A program made the position numbers and the translations under genes. Positions 1 through 5,983 of a stretch of 10,825 nt of DNA are shown piece after piece. The DNA lies in contig JAYVPW010000021.1 of NCBI GenBank assembly GCA_043777315.1, positions 1 to 10,825 of the forward strand, in the 5' to 3' direction. A model generated the notes under the pieces. That model was not told where the DNA came from. It saw only the letters and a program-made list of their open reading frames with translations, and made no database searches. The stretch's first letter is position 1, and every line of letters begins with the position of its first letter. Source of the DNA: CAIURC01 sp043777315. GTDB lineage: Bacteria > Verrucomicrobiota > Verrucomicrobiia > Chthoniobacterales > Chthoniobacteraceae.

Positions 1-12
1 GATTGAGCATAT

Positions 13-615
13 TTAGATGAAGTGAATGAACCCGCTGCCGGAAAAGGTGATCGTGCCGTCGTTGCGGAAGCTCCCGGCGACGATGAGGCACTCCTCATCG
101 CCGATGGTCAGCGATTGCCCGGCCCCGAGATACTGGCGCTGGACGACGGAGGCGCGCGCGGAGGATTCCGTGGCGATGGCCGCGGCGAGCAGCGCATCCA
201 CTTCCTCCTCCGTGTAATAGTCCGGCCCGCCCTGGCTGCTCGTCGGACCGGTGACGATCGCGGGTTGCACGGTGACCTGCAGATTCGGGGCGACCTGGCG
301 CGCGCCATCCACCACGCAGATCAGCTCGGCGTTGACGTTCGTCGCTCTCTTGCCGGTCATGAAAGTCGCCAGCCGCGTGTCGCTGGCATCGAGCAGCGCC
401 GTCCAGGTCGTCTCGTTTTCGCTCGAAAAATCCTCGGTGAACGCGAGCACGGCAGGCGGCGTGGCATCGGTCCCCAGCGCGAGCTGCAGCGTGGTCGCGT
501 CGCCGGGCGCGGCGGAAAAGACGACGCGCACCGGCACGTCGGAGCCGAGTTTCAGCACGGCGGTCGTGGCGAGCCGCGCGAGGCCGGTGACGAGGTCGAA
601 GGCGAGATTGATCAT
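13..615 (-). CDS. Conserved-looking phage structural protein with fibre-linker-like motif (unknown)
   Basis: A 200-residue protein that I cannot name. It begins MINLAFDLVTGLARL at ATG 615, overlapping the upstream TGA as ATGA; the frame upstream of this ATG is only shadow. Residues about 28-120 alternate short strands (VPVRVVFSA, TTLQLALG, AELICVVDGA, NLQVTVQPA), suggesting a beta-sandwich. A Gly/Ser-rich linker leads to PDYYTEEEVDALLAAAIA (131-148), similar to the YYT-x-x-EVDALL helix common in phage tail fibre and baseplate proteins. The C-terminus (GSFRNDGTITFSGSGFIHFI) is again beta-rich. Its position after the gpG-like gene suggests a neck, baseplate or receptor-binding accessory role. 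The full C-terminus is in the window. Confidence 0.6.
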   Translation of the reverse strand: MINLAFDLVTGLARLATTAVLKLGSDVPVRVVFSAAPGDATTLQLALGTDATPPAVLAFTEDFSSENETTWTALLDASDTRLATFMTGKRATNVNAELICVVDGARQVAPNLQVTVQPAIVTGPTSSQGGPDYYTEEEVDALLAAAIATESSARASVVQRQYLGAGQSLTIGDEECLIVAGSFRNDGTITFSGSGFIHFI

Positions 616-1220
616 GAGAGTCCGGCTTTGCTCAGGGTGTCGTGGATGACGCGGCGGGCCCCGGTGGCTCCGGCGTCGGCGATTTCGTCCATCGTCGGGA
701 GGAGCGTCGGGTCGCGGCGCTGCGTGACGCTGCGGACCAGCAGCCACGCCGGGATGCTGTCGTCGAAAGGCTTGGCCGCTTTCTTCTCGCCGCCCTTGCC
801 GCCGCCCTTTTTCACCAGGCGAAATTTCGCAAACTCGCCGACCCGGCGTCCGTAGGCCGCGGCATTCAGCGGGATCGTGAGAAACTGCTTCTTCGCCGTG
901 ATCGTCACGTCGCGCGTCGCCCGGAGGATCGTCGGATGCCGCATGGTGATCGTCGCAGCCACGCTGTCGAAGGCGACGGTTGAGGATTGGTCGAAATTCT
1001 CGGCGAGGCTCGCGATGAAGCCCGTCGGCTGCGCGCCGAGCCGGTTCGCCGTGGTGTGGCGGGAATCGCCAAGTTCAGCCAGATGCCGCACGATGAGCGA
1101 CCGGACCTCGATCGCCATCCCTTCGCTGACCAGCGCCCGGCCCGCGCCGTCGAGCTGCGCGCCGATCTGCCGGAGGGCCGGCGAGAGTTTGTCTGCGATG
1201 GAGAAATCCAGGAGGCTCAT
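612..1220 (-). CDS. Virion morphogenesis protein, Mu gpG-like
   Basis: A 202-residue protein with the usual features of phage virion morphogenesis/tail completion proteins (Mu gpG, P2 gpS group). It has an N-terminal helix (KLSPALRQIGAQLDGAGRAL), an alpha/beta core with IEVRSLIVRHLAEL, then TTANRLGAQPTGFI (56-69), VAATITMRHPTILRA, and the late WLLVRSVTQRRDPTLLPT segment (about 152-171). It should act at the neck, fitting tail components to the head. It starts at ATG 1220 in an ATGA overlap with the F-like gene and ends in an ATGA overlap with the following gene. The TTAN here sits in a segment that is naturally similar in the family, so this copy of the motif may be coincidental. Confidence 0.8.
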   Translation of the reverse strand: MSLLDFSIADKLSPALRQIGAQLDGAGRALVSEGMAIEVRSLIVRHLAELGDSRHTTANRLGAQPTGFIASLAENFDQSSTVAFDSVAATITMRHPTILRATRDVTITAKKQFLTIPLNAAAYGRRVGEFAKFRLVKKGGGKGGEKKAAKPFDDSIPAWLLVRSVTQRRDPTLLPTMDEIADAGATGARRVIHDTLSKAGLS

Positions 1221-2482
1221 GCGAGTTCGGCGAGCTCCCGTTTGAGTTCGGCCTGCAGCTCGGGGGAAAGCCCGGCACAGGCGGCGACGATCGACTTTTC
1301 GCCAGGCGAAAGGCTCCCGGCCATCGGCGCGGGCGTCTCGTCGTCGGGGAGCAATCGGAGCGCGCGGCATTCCTCGCGGGTGACCGGACGCCAGCCCATC
1401 CCGGAGCGGAAGGCGAACGGGGGAAAAGGATTGAGCAGCGTGTCAGCGTGCCCGCCCGCGCCGTCGCCGAGCGCCTGCCAGAGCGGCGAATCTTTGCGCG
1501 CAATCATCGGTTCGCGGATCGCGCCTTCCCAGAGCACTTCCTCGCCGGCCTCCGACCAGCGGCGCAGCCAGGCATTCTGCGGATCGGCGACGAGCTGCTC
1601 GCGGACGCGCCGGAAACCGCGCGGCGTCTCACGCTGAAAATTGCGGACCAGTTCCCACGCCGGCCAGTGGCGCAGCGCATACTCGCTGTTCCCCGCGACC
1701 ATGCGGCCGTAGTTCGCGGCCATGCGGACGTTCGTCTCGATGAGCAGATCGAGGCGGCGCGTGCTCGAAAGGTCCTGGAGCGAACCGCGCTCGGCCGGCG
1801 GGATGTTCGCCATGTCGTCGGGGAAGCCGATCGCCGGATCGTAGCCAAGCTCGCGCAGCTTTCCGAGGAGCCGGAGCCGTCCGGTCGCCTGGTTGATCTT
1901 CCCGCTCAGGATGTCATCGACGACGCCTTTGACCTCCTCGAGGTAATCCGCATTCGTCGTGCGGGCGGAGAAAATGGAGCGGTTGCGCAGCCCCTGCGAA
2001 AAGCTCCGCAGCTCGGCGCTGGAAAGATCGGTCTCGAAAACAGTGCGCCGCCGGAGCTGATTGAGCGCATCCGTCGGATGCGTCTCCGCCGCGATCGCGA
2101 CGGCATTGGCGGTGCTCAGCGCGGCGATCTCGTCGTAACCGGCGAGCAGCGCGGACCCAAGTCCGGAGATCAGCACCGGGACCAGTGCGGGCGCGCGGTT
2201 CACCTCGCGGAGCAGGCCGGGGAGAAGATGGACGAGGCCGCGCAGCGCGTCATCGGTGCCCGCGTGCAGCGCCGCTGCAAGCGCGTTTCCGACGGGCTGC
2301 AAATCCTTTTCAAAAGCCTCCGCCGCCTCGCGGTGAAAGTCGCTCAGCTCTTCCGCATTCGTCGTGGAGAGCTCTGTGATGAGCTGCTCCGCTTCCGCCC
2401 GCTGCGCCGGATTCATCAGCGGCAGCGCGCGCTCCGCCACTTCGACGTTGGACGTTGGACGTTGGACGTTGGACGTTCTCAT
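1217..2482 (-). CDS. Minor head / head morphogenesis protein, Mu F-like
   Basis: A 421-residue protein. The N-terminal half is helical. The C-terminal half has the F-like core: RRLDLLIETNVRMAANYGRM (242-261), HWPAWELVR (272-280), then KDSPLWQALG (330-339) and NPFPPFAFRSGMGW (351-364). These correspond to the TN-x-x-x-A-x-x-GR, WP-x-x and PPF segments of head morphogenesis proteins that contact portal and DNA. ATG 2482 is chosen because it overlaps the upstream stop as ATGA and has a GGAGG/GGGGG Shine-Dalgarno. This places a heptamer repeat within codons 3-14. TAN-type motifs lie at Asn42 (TTN), 126 (TAN) and 177 (TTN). Unlike in Mu, the gene lies downstream of the capsid rather than directly after the portal, and it has no toxin-like C-terminal domain; that domain is on the portal instead. 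Confidence 0.7.
   Translation of the reverse strand: MRTSNVQRPTSNVEVAERALPLMNPAQRAEAEQLITELSTTNAEELSDFHREAAEAFEKDLQPVGNALAAALHAGTDDALRGLVHLLPGLLREVNRAPALVPVLISGLGSALLAGYDEIAALSTANAVAIAAETHPTDALNQLRRRTVFETDLSSAELRSFSQGLRNRSIFSARTTNADYLEEVKGVVDDILSGKINQATGRLRLLGKLRELGYDPAIGFPDDMANIPPAERGSLQDLSSTRRLDLLIETNVRMAANYGRMVAGNSEYALRHWPAWELVRNFQRETPRGFRRVREQLVADPQNAWLRRWSEAGEEVLWEGAIREPMIARKDSPLWQALGDGAGGHADTLLNPFPPFAFRSGMGWRPVTREECRALRLLPDDETPAPMAGSLSPGEKSIVAACAGLSPELQAELKRELAELA
2444..2478. repeat. Five tandem copies of a 7-bp repeat inside the start of the F-like gene
   Basis: Plus-strand unit GACGTTG is repeated five times, the last copy ending in C. On the coding strand it begins two codons after the ATG and translates as TSNVQRP followed by TSNVE, because three 7-bp units make seven codons. 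From memory, peptides of this type (STFNVQR and similar) are common artefacts of an interspersed heptamer repeat in Verrucomicrobia genomes. Confidence 0.85.
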
Positions 2483-2925
2483 AATCCCCCTGTCCTCCCG
2501 CGTCCGGTCATCCGCGGCGGCACGCCGATCGCCTCGATCGCGCGGCCCGTGGCCTGCATCTCCCCGGCATCGGCGGGCACGTCCGGTGCCTCGACCTTCG
2601 TCCGGTTGTCGGTGATCCGCTTCAGGTCGGAAATATCGTCCCGGCGCGTCTCTTTCTGGTCGTCGCTCAGCGGCTGCCCGATCCGCTCGCACAGAGCGAA
2701 GAGCGCCAGCCGGATGGTCACACCCTTCAGCGAATCCGGCACCTTCGCGGCGGCGGCATCAAGCACGTTGCCCGTACTCACTGCGCGCCGGACGCGGGCC
2801 GTCGCATCCGCGATCGCCTCCGTCACAGGATCGATCCCGCCGACGGCCTGCGTCTGTGCGACATCGACGATGCCGCCGTGCCCGGCAGCCTTCAGGTGAT
2901 CCGCGGTGATCGTGGTCCAGCGCAT
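2479..2925 (-). CDS. Head-tail connector, Mu gp36/DUF1320-like
   Basis: A 148-residue protein beginning MRWTTITADHLKAAG, close to the usual opening of DUF1320 proteins (M-x-W-x-T-I-T followed by a helix). The middle has DPVTEAIADATARVRRAVS (32-50), PDSLKGVTIRLALFALCERIG (63-83) and SDDQKETRRDDISDLKRI, matching the helical connector pattern of gp6/gp36-like proteins that join the portal to the tail. ATG 2925 is preferred over an upstream TTG at 2970 because the family starts here and the longer form would run through a terminator-like hairpin. There is no clear Shine-Dalgarno. The C-terminal tail (PPRMTGRGRTGGL) is Gly/Arg-rich and probably disordered. Its TGA overlaps the next ATG as ATGA. 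Confidence 0.7.
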   Translation of the reverse strand: MRWTTITADHLKAAGHGGIVDVAQTQAVGGIDPVTEAIADATARVRRAVSTGNVLDAAAAKVPDSLKGVTIRLALFALCERIGQPLSDDQKETRRDDISDLKRITDNRTKVEAPDVPADAGEMQATGRAIEAIGVPPRMTGRGRTGGL

Positions 2926-2951
2926 GAAATGAGAAAATTCTGCGAAGGAGG

Positions 2952-2986
2952 AAAACGCGCCGCCGGACAAACCAGCCGACGGCGCG
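2952..2986 (-). terminator. GC-rich hairpin followed by TTTT, intrinsic terminator candidate
   Basis: An 11-bp inverted repeat with one mismatch (2956-2966 against 2976-2986) has a 9-base loop and is followed directly by TTTT on the minus strand. It lies 21 bases after the stop of the Thr/Glu-rich gene and 27 bases before the next start. It is the best terminator candidate in the window and could lower expression of the connector genes relative to the capsid. No clear promoter is visible after it, so partial read-through is likely. Confidence 0.5.
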
Positions 2987-3007
2987 CCTCGTTCCTACAC
3001 GAAGGCT

Positions 3008-3139
3008 TTAGTCCGTCTTCTCGACCGTCTCTGTCGTCTCCTTGGTCGCCGGAGTGCCGGAGGTTTCGGTGGTCTCCTTGGTCCGCTTTTCCTCGTCGGT
3101 TTCGGTCGTCTCGGTGGTCTTTTTGATTTCTTCGCTCAT
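3008..3139 (-). CDS. Small Thr/Glu/Lys-rich repetitive protein (43 aa, unknown)
   Basis: A 43-codon frame from ATG 3139 to TAA 3008. The product begins MSEEIKKTTETTET and contains KETTET twice (residues 21-26 and 33-38), ending VEKTD. By my count 15 residues are Thr and 11 are Glu, with almost no hydrophobic residues, so it should be disordered and highly charged. It has no Shine-Dalgarno but an A/C-rich G-poor leader like those of the capsid and scaffold. It is flanked by hairpins on both sides and sits just after the capsid gene. I do not recognise a family. The regular 6-residue repeats and gene-like spacing argue for a real gene, but a composition artefact of a low-complexity spacer is possible. 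Confidence 0.5.
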   Translation of the reverse strand: MSEEIKKTTETTETDEEKRTKETTETSGTPATKETTETVEKTD

Positions 3140-3166
3140 GGGATTTTGGATTTCGGTTTTGGTTTT

Positions 3167-3192
3167 AAAAGGCCCGGTCGGGTTCACCCGAC
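3167..3192 (-). terminator. Second hairpin with TTTT after the capsid gene
   Basis: On the minus strand a 6-bp perfect stem (GTCGGG/CCCGAC, positions 3177-3192) encloses a 4-base loop. It is followed by GGGCC and then TTTT at 3170-3167. It lies between the capsid stop and the small Thr/Glu-rich gene and is a plausible weak intrinsic terminator or attenuator. The gap between stem and T-run makes it imperfect. Confidence 0.35.
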
Positions 3193-3213
3193 GGACTTGT
3201 TTGGCACCTCCAA

Positions 3214-3241
3214 AGCCGCTGACCCTTGCGGATCAGCGGCT
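3214..3241 (-). terminator. Hairpin downstream of the capsid gene
   Basis: A perfect 9-bp inverted repeat (AGCCGCTGA with its complement) surrounds a 10-base loop, about 50 bases after the capsid stop on the minus strand. Only a short TTT follows, so termination would be weak. It may instead act as an attenuator or protect the 3' end of the abundant capsid mRNA. Confidence 0.4.
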
Positions 3242-3288
3242 GAGGCTGGAAATGCGGGCGCCGTTCGTGGCCCGCGACGCGAGGCGAT

Positions 3289-4479
3289 TTAGCTGGCGGC
3301 GACGGTGAGCGTGCGGCAGCCGAGCGTGGTGGCGCAGAACTCCGTCTCGTACGTCTCCACGACGATCTCCCAGAACTTCACGCCGAGCTGGCGCAGATAG
3401 ACCGCATACCGGCCGCCCTGCTGGGTCGTGCCAATCGCCGTCTTGAAGTTGCTCGAGTCTTCGCCGCTCATCCCGTAGGCTGAGAAGAGGATGATCTTCG
3501 AGCCGACGATCTGCGCTTTGCTCGCGCCGCTCTGGAACCGGGACTCATCGACCAGCGCTTGCAGGCCGATTTTCGCGGAGGCTTCCTCCGGGCTCTGCAT
3601 CCGGCCACCGACCGCGGCGGCTTTGTTCGTCGCGCCATAGGTGGCGAAGCGAAGGAGCTTCGGTGCCTGGCCCCAGAGGACGCGGTTCGGCGAGATGCCG
3701 CTCGAATCGCCCGCGAGCTTCGCCTGGTTGGCGAGATCGAGGTCGGGATCGGCGGAACCGGCGGCGTCCCACGTCAGCGAGGCAGCGGTGCCGGCGGCGA
3801 GCGCGAGCGCATATTTACGCCGGAAGGCGTTGCGCTTGAGCCGCTGCATGATGCGCCCCGTGAAGAGCTGCTCCCAGTTAGGCGTGTGCTTGACCTTGTC
3901 GTAATCGACGACCATCCGCAGACCGCGATTCGGGATCTCCCGCTGGGTCTTGGTCTGCGTGTAATCGACCGTCTTGAAGTCCGAGCCGATCGGGCGCAGG
4001 TCGTCGGTCGCGTCGTCGCTCAGGAACGCTTCAGCATTGGGATACTCGAAGTATTCGTAGAGCTCGCCCGTCGGCATGAGCGCCGGCGCGATGAACTCGC
4101 ACGCGGCGTCGTAACCATGCGGATCGCTGAACCCGAGCGCGTAGGCGGTCATCGGTTCCGACAGATGCGTCGAGTCGAAGAGCCCGGCGTTGGCCGTGGT
4201 CAGCATTCCGTGATGGAGCTGCGCGTCGCGCTGATACTCAGGGACCATGGCCCCAGCGAGAATCGAGCGGACTTCCGCAGCGTTGGCGGTGCGGAGTTGC
4301 GCGGCGCTCAGCAGGCCGGAGTTGGCCGTGCTGAACTGCGAGCGCATCCCGCCTGCGAACTGCCCCACGATCGAGCGCAGGGAGAGCCGGTCAGCCGGCG
4401 TGGATGCCAGGCGCAGGAATGCGCCGAGCCCGATGGTCAGCGCGAAGCTGATGAGGATGTAGAGGATGATGGATTTCAT
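3289..4479 (-). CDS. Major capsid protein with N-terminal hydrophobic leader and TAN-rich delta region
   Basis: A 396-residue protein. Residues about 110-396 look like an HK97-fold phage major capsid protein. There is an N-terminal arm with FEYPNAEAFL, a spine-like region with RKYALALAAGTAASLTW, and ISPNRVLWGQAPKLLRFATYG. A beta-rich C-terminus contains GSKIILFSAYGMS and GVKFWEIVVETYETEFCATTLG. The first 100 residues are unusual. MKSIILYILISFALTIGLGA is a membrane or signal-like segment, followed by a polar stretch with three TAN motifs (Asn53, 66 and 97). That stretch could be a delta-like scaffold domain removed in maturation. The ATG at 4479 has no Shine-Dalgarno but an A/C-rich leader. 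Position after protease, scaffold and decoration genes supports the role. Similarity to Mu gpT or capsid-E groups is possible but I cannot choose between them. Confidence 0.85.
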   Translation of the reverse strand: MKSIILYILISFALTIGLGAFLRLASTPADRLSLRSIVGQFAGGMRSQFSTANSGLLSAAQLRTANAAEVRSILAGAMVPEYQRDAQLHHGMLTTANAGLFDSTHLSEPMTAYALGFSDPHGYDAACEFIAPALMPTGELYEYFEYPNAEAFLSDDATDDLRPIGSDFKTVDYTQTKTQREIPNRGLRMVVDYDKVKHTPNWEQLFTGRIMQRLKRNAFRRKYALALAAGTAASLTWDAAGSADPDLDLANQAKLAGDSSGISPNRVLWGQAPKLLRFATYGATNKAAAVGGRMQSPEEASAKIGLQALVDESRFQSGASKAQIVGSKIILFSAYGMSGEDSSNFKTAIGTTQQGGRYAVYLRQLGVKFWEIVVETYETEFCATTLGCRTLTVAAS

Positions 4480-4518
4480 GATGATGTGATGCTGTTGGCT
4501 GAACTGTGCGGGTGGGGA

Positions 4519-4998
4519 TCAGGCGAACGTGACGGAGACCGGCACGCAGTCATTGACCTCGATGACGTCGTCGGCACTCGTCGCCGCCGTCACCGAAATG
4601 CCGACCAGGGAGACCGTGGCGCCCGATGGGGCGACCTGGACTTTGCCGCCGGCGGCCGAGTAAACGCGGACGCCTGCGCCGATCGCCGCGAGGGCGACCA
4701 TGCGTTTCGTCGGGCCGCGGCCGAGGAGTTGAATCGCAACGCGCTTTTCGGCGGCACTGGCTTCGTCGTCCACGGTGCCGAGCGGCACGTCGGCCGCACC
4801 GGCGAGCGCGATGTGATCGGCGTCACTCCCTTTTTTGAAGAGGAGATGCCGGGTGGTGATCGCGGCGTCGGTGTTGCGACCGATCGAACGATCATGCGTG
4901 CCGGTCGTCCCCTCGACGTTCGCCGTGGCGAACGAATTGCGGAGACCGGAGAGCGCGAGGCCCGCGAGGGCGAGGAAAGAGATGCGGAAGTTTTTCAT
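4519..4998 (-). CDS. Head decoration-like protein (DUF2190-like) with signal-like leader
   Basis: A 159-residue protein. From about residue 45 it has the small beta-rich pattern of DUF2190/head-decoration proteins, which coat or stabilise capsids: HLLFKKGSDADHIALAG, then PLGTVDDEASAAEKRVAIQLL, GAGVRVYSAAGGKVQVAP and SLVGISVTAAT, ending DCVPVSVTFA. Family members usually start directly with this domain. Here there is an extra N-terminal MKNFRISFLALAGLALSGLR, signal-peptide-like, followed by FATAN (Asn27) at the place where a leader would be removed. The start ATG 4998 has a strong AAGGAGG Shine-Dalgarno inside the end of the upstream gene, and the two genes abut. It sits immediately before the major capsid gene, the usual place for a decoration or stabilisation protein. 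Family assignment is by pattern only. Confidence 0.75.
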   Translation of the reverse strand: MKNFRISFLALAGLALSGLRNSFATANVEGTTGTHDRSIGRNTDAAITTRHLLFKKGSDADHIALAGAADVPLGTVDDEASAAEKRVAIQLLGRGPTKRMVALAAIGAGVRVYSAAGGKVQVAPSGATVSLVGISVTAATSADDVIEVNDCVPVSVTFA

Positions 4999-5343
4999 CT
5001 ACTTCTTTGCCTCCTTCGTGGCCGCGGCTTCGTTTTTCTCGTTCATCGCGACTTCGACGGCTTGCGCCGGCGAGAGGCCCGCCCGGATCCTCCAGTTCAC
5101 GTCTTCCGCTTCGACGCCCGCGCCTTTGATGAGGAGCGAAGTCGAGGACGGCATTTCGTGACCGGGGCCTGGCAGCGCCACGGTCGAGGCCGCACGCAGG
5201 CGCGCGATCTCCTCTTCCTGGGCTTCCAGTTTTACTTTCATCTCGGCGATGTCTTCCGCCTGAGTGTTGGCGGTGCAGAAGCCGCGCGCCGGCCCGAAGG
5301 CGAGCGAGGCGAGGCTGAGCACCACGAGGTTGAGTCGTTTCAT
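4999..5343 (-). CDS. Small head-module protein with signal-like leader and coiled coil (unknown function)
   Basis: A 114-residue protein that I cannot assign to a family. It opens with MKRLNLVVLSLASLAFGPARG, a positively charged start plus hydrophobic stretch typical of a signal peptide, followed at once by FCTAN (Asn26). Residues about 28-52 (AEDIAEMKVKLEAQEEEIARL) form a strong predicted coiled coil. A later segment, AGLSPAQAVEVAMNEKNEA, followed by a Lys/Ala tail resembles scaffold C-termini. The gene lies 37 bases after the scaffold stop, under an A/C-rich leader without a Shine-Dalgarno. Its TAG stop directly abuts the next gene's ATG, whose Shine-Dalgarno lies inside this gene. It may be a second scaffold-like or minor head protein. 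The Cys in FCTAN is not in a good lipobox context. Confidence 0.75.
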   Translation of the reverse strand: MKRLNLVVLSLASLAFGPARGFCTANTQAEDIAEMKVKLEAQEEEIARLRAASTVALPGPGHEMPSSTSLLIKGAGVEAEDVNWRIRAGLSPAQAVEVAMNEKNEAAATKEAKK

Positions 5344-5380
5344 TATTTGTGTGGTTTTTCTCGGTTGTGGTTTTGCTGGC

Positions 5381-5983
5381 TCAGGCCGCCTTTTTGGTCG
5401 GGTCCTGCATCGCGGCGAAGAGCGCCGTGAAATTGGGGTCGGCTTTGACGCGGGCGAATGCGGTGTCGCGGTCGCACTTGTCAGAGTCCATCCGCTTGGA
5501 GACGGCGCCGTCCAGCGCATCGCGGCGGGCATTGGCCGTGGAGAGATCGACGCGGTTGCCGTTGATCTCGATCGGGGTCGTGTTCAGCGCCTTGCGGGTC
5601 TGGAGCTCCGTGAGCGTCGCCGCGCGGCTGTTCGCCGTGGTGAGCTTCGTCTCGAAGGCCGGGCGCTCGGCGGGCGTGAACGCGCCCTTTTTCTCGGCGA
5701 GATCGAGGAAGCCTTTGCGGACCTCCGTGATTTCCGAGGTCAGCGCGGAGTTCGCCGTGGTGAGCGTGCCGACTTCGCCGGTGAGCGTGGTCACGCGATC
5801 ATTCGCGGTGACGAGCGCGGCGTTCGCGGTCACGAGTTCCGCGGCGGCGTTTTCGGCGGCGGTGTTCGCCGTGGTGATCGCAGCAGCGCTGGCATTGGCA
5901 GTGGTCTGCAGCCCGCCAATGGCGGCCGCGACTTGTTCGTCGGTGACGTCGGCGGTGAGGCCGAGCAGTTTTCGGAGATCCAT
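5381..5983 (-). CDS. Nested scaffold protein (Mu gpZ-like) from an internal start in the protease gene
   Basis: This is the same frame as the protease, beginning at ATG 5983 (protease residue 244) and giving 200 residues, starting MDLRKLLGLTADVTDEQ. The upstream DNA is an A/C-rich leader nearly identical to the one before the next gene (5344 onward), a strong hint that this ATG is a genuine start. The product has a short N-terminal domain, a long Ala/Thr-rich helical or coiled-coil middle and a charged C-terminal helical domain (RDTAFARVKADPNFTALFAAM), which in scaffolds usually contacts the capsid protein. It carries seven TAN motifs, with Asn at 30, 40, 54, 61, 78, 118 and 151. In phage Mu the scaffold gpZ is produced in just this nested way. 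Independent translation here is inferred from the leader and the Mu precedent. Confidence 0.6.
   Translation of the reverse strand: MDLRKLLGLTADVTDEQVAAAIGGLQTTANASAAAITTANTAAENAAAELVTANAALVTANDRVTTLTGEVGTLTTANSALTSEITEVRKGFLDLAEKKGAFTPAERPAFETKLTTANSRAATLTELQTRKALNTTPIEINGNRVDLSTANARRDALDGAVSKRMDSDKCDRDTAFARVKADPNFTALFAAMQDPTKKAA

Noticed and set aside
2483..2692. Upstream extension of the F-like gene to 2692
   Set aside because: The extension overlaps the gp36-like gene in another frame, and its sequence is Arg/Asp/Gly-rich shadow. ATG 2482 has a ribosome site and an ATGA overlap.
3559..5430. Very long open frame on the plus strand (623 codons) opposite the capsid, decoration and coiled-coil genes
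   Set aside because: It is the antisense of three well-supported genes. The product is Arg/Gly/Asp-rich with no recognisable domain, typical of shadow frames in GC-rich DNA. The same holds for long plus-strand frames at 22-855, 1448-2899, 5264-6614 and 7173-8729.
5381..5983. The repeated TAN coding segments as a DNA repeat array, CRISPR or mobile palindromic insertion
   Set aside because: Spacing is irregular and codons vary synonymously, with no conserved flanking DNA. The repetition is at the peptide level only.
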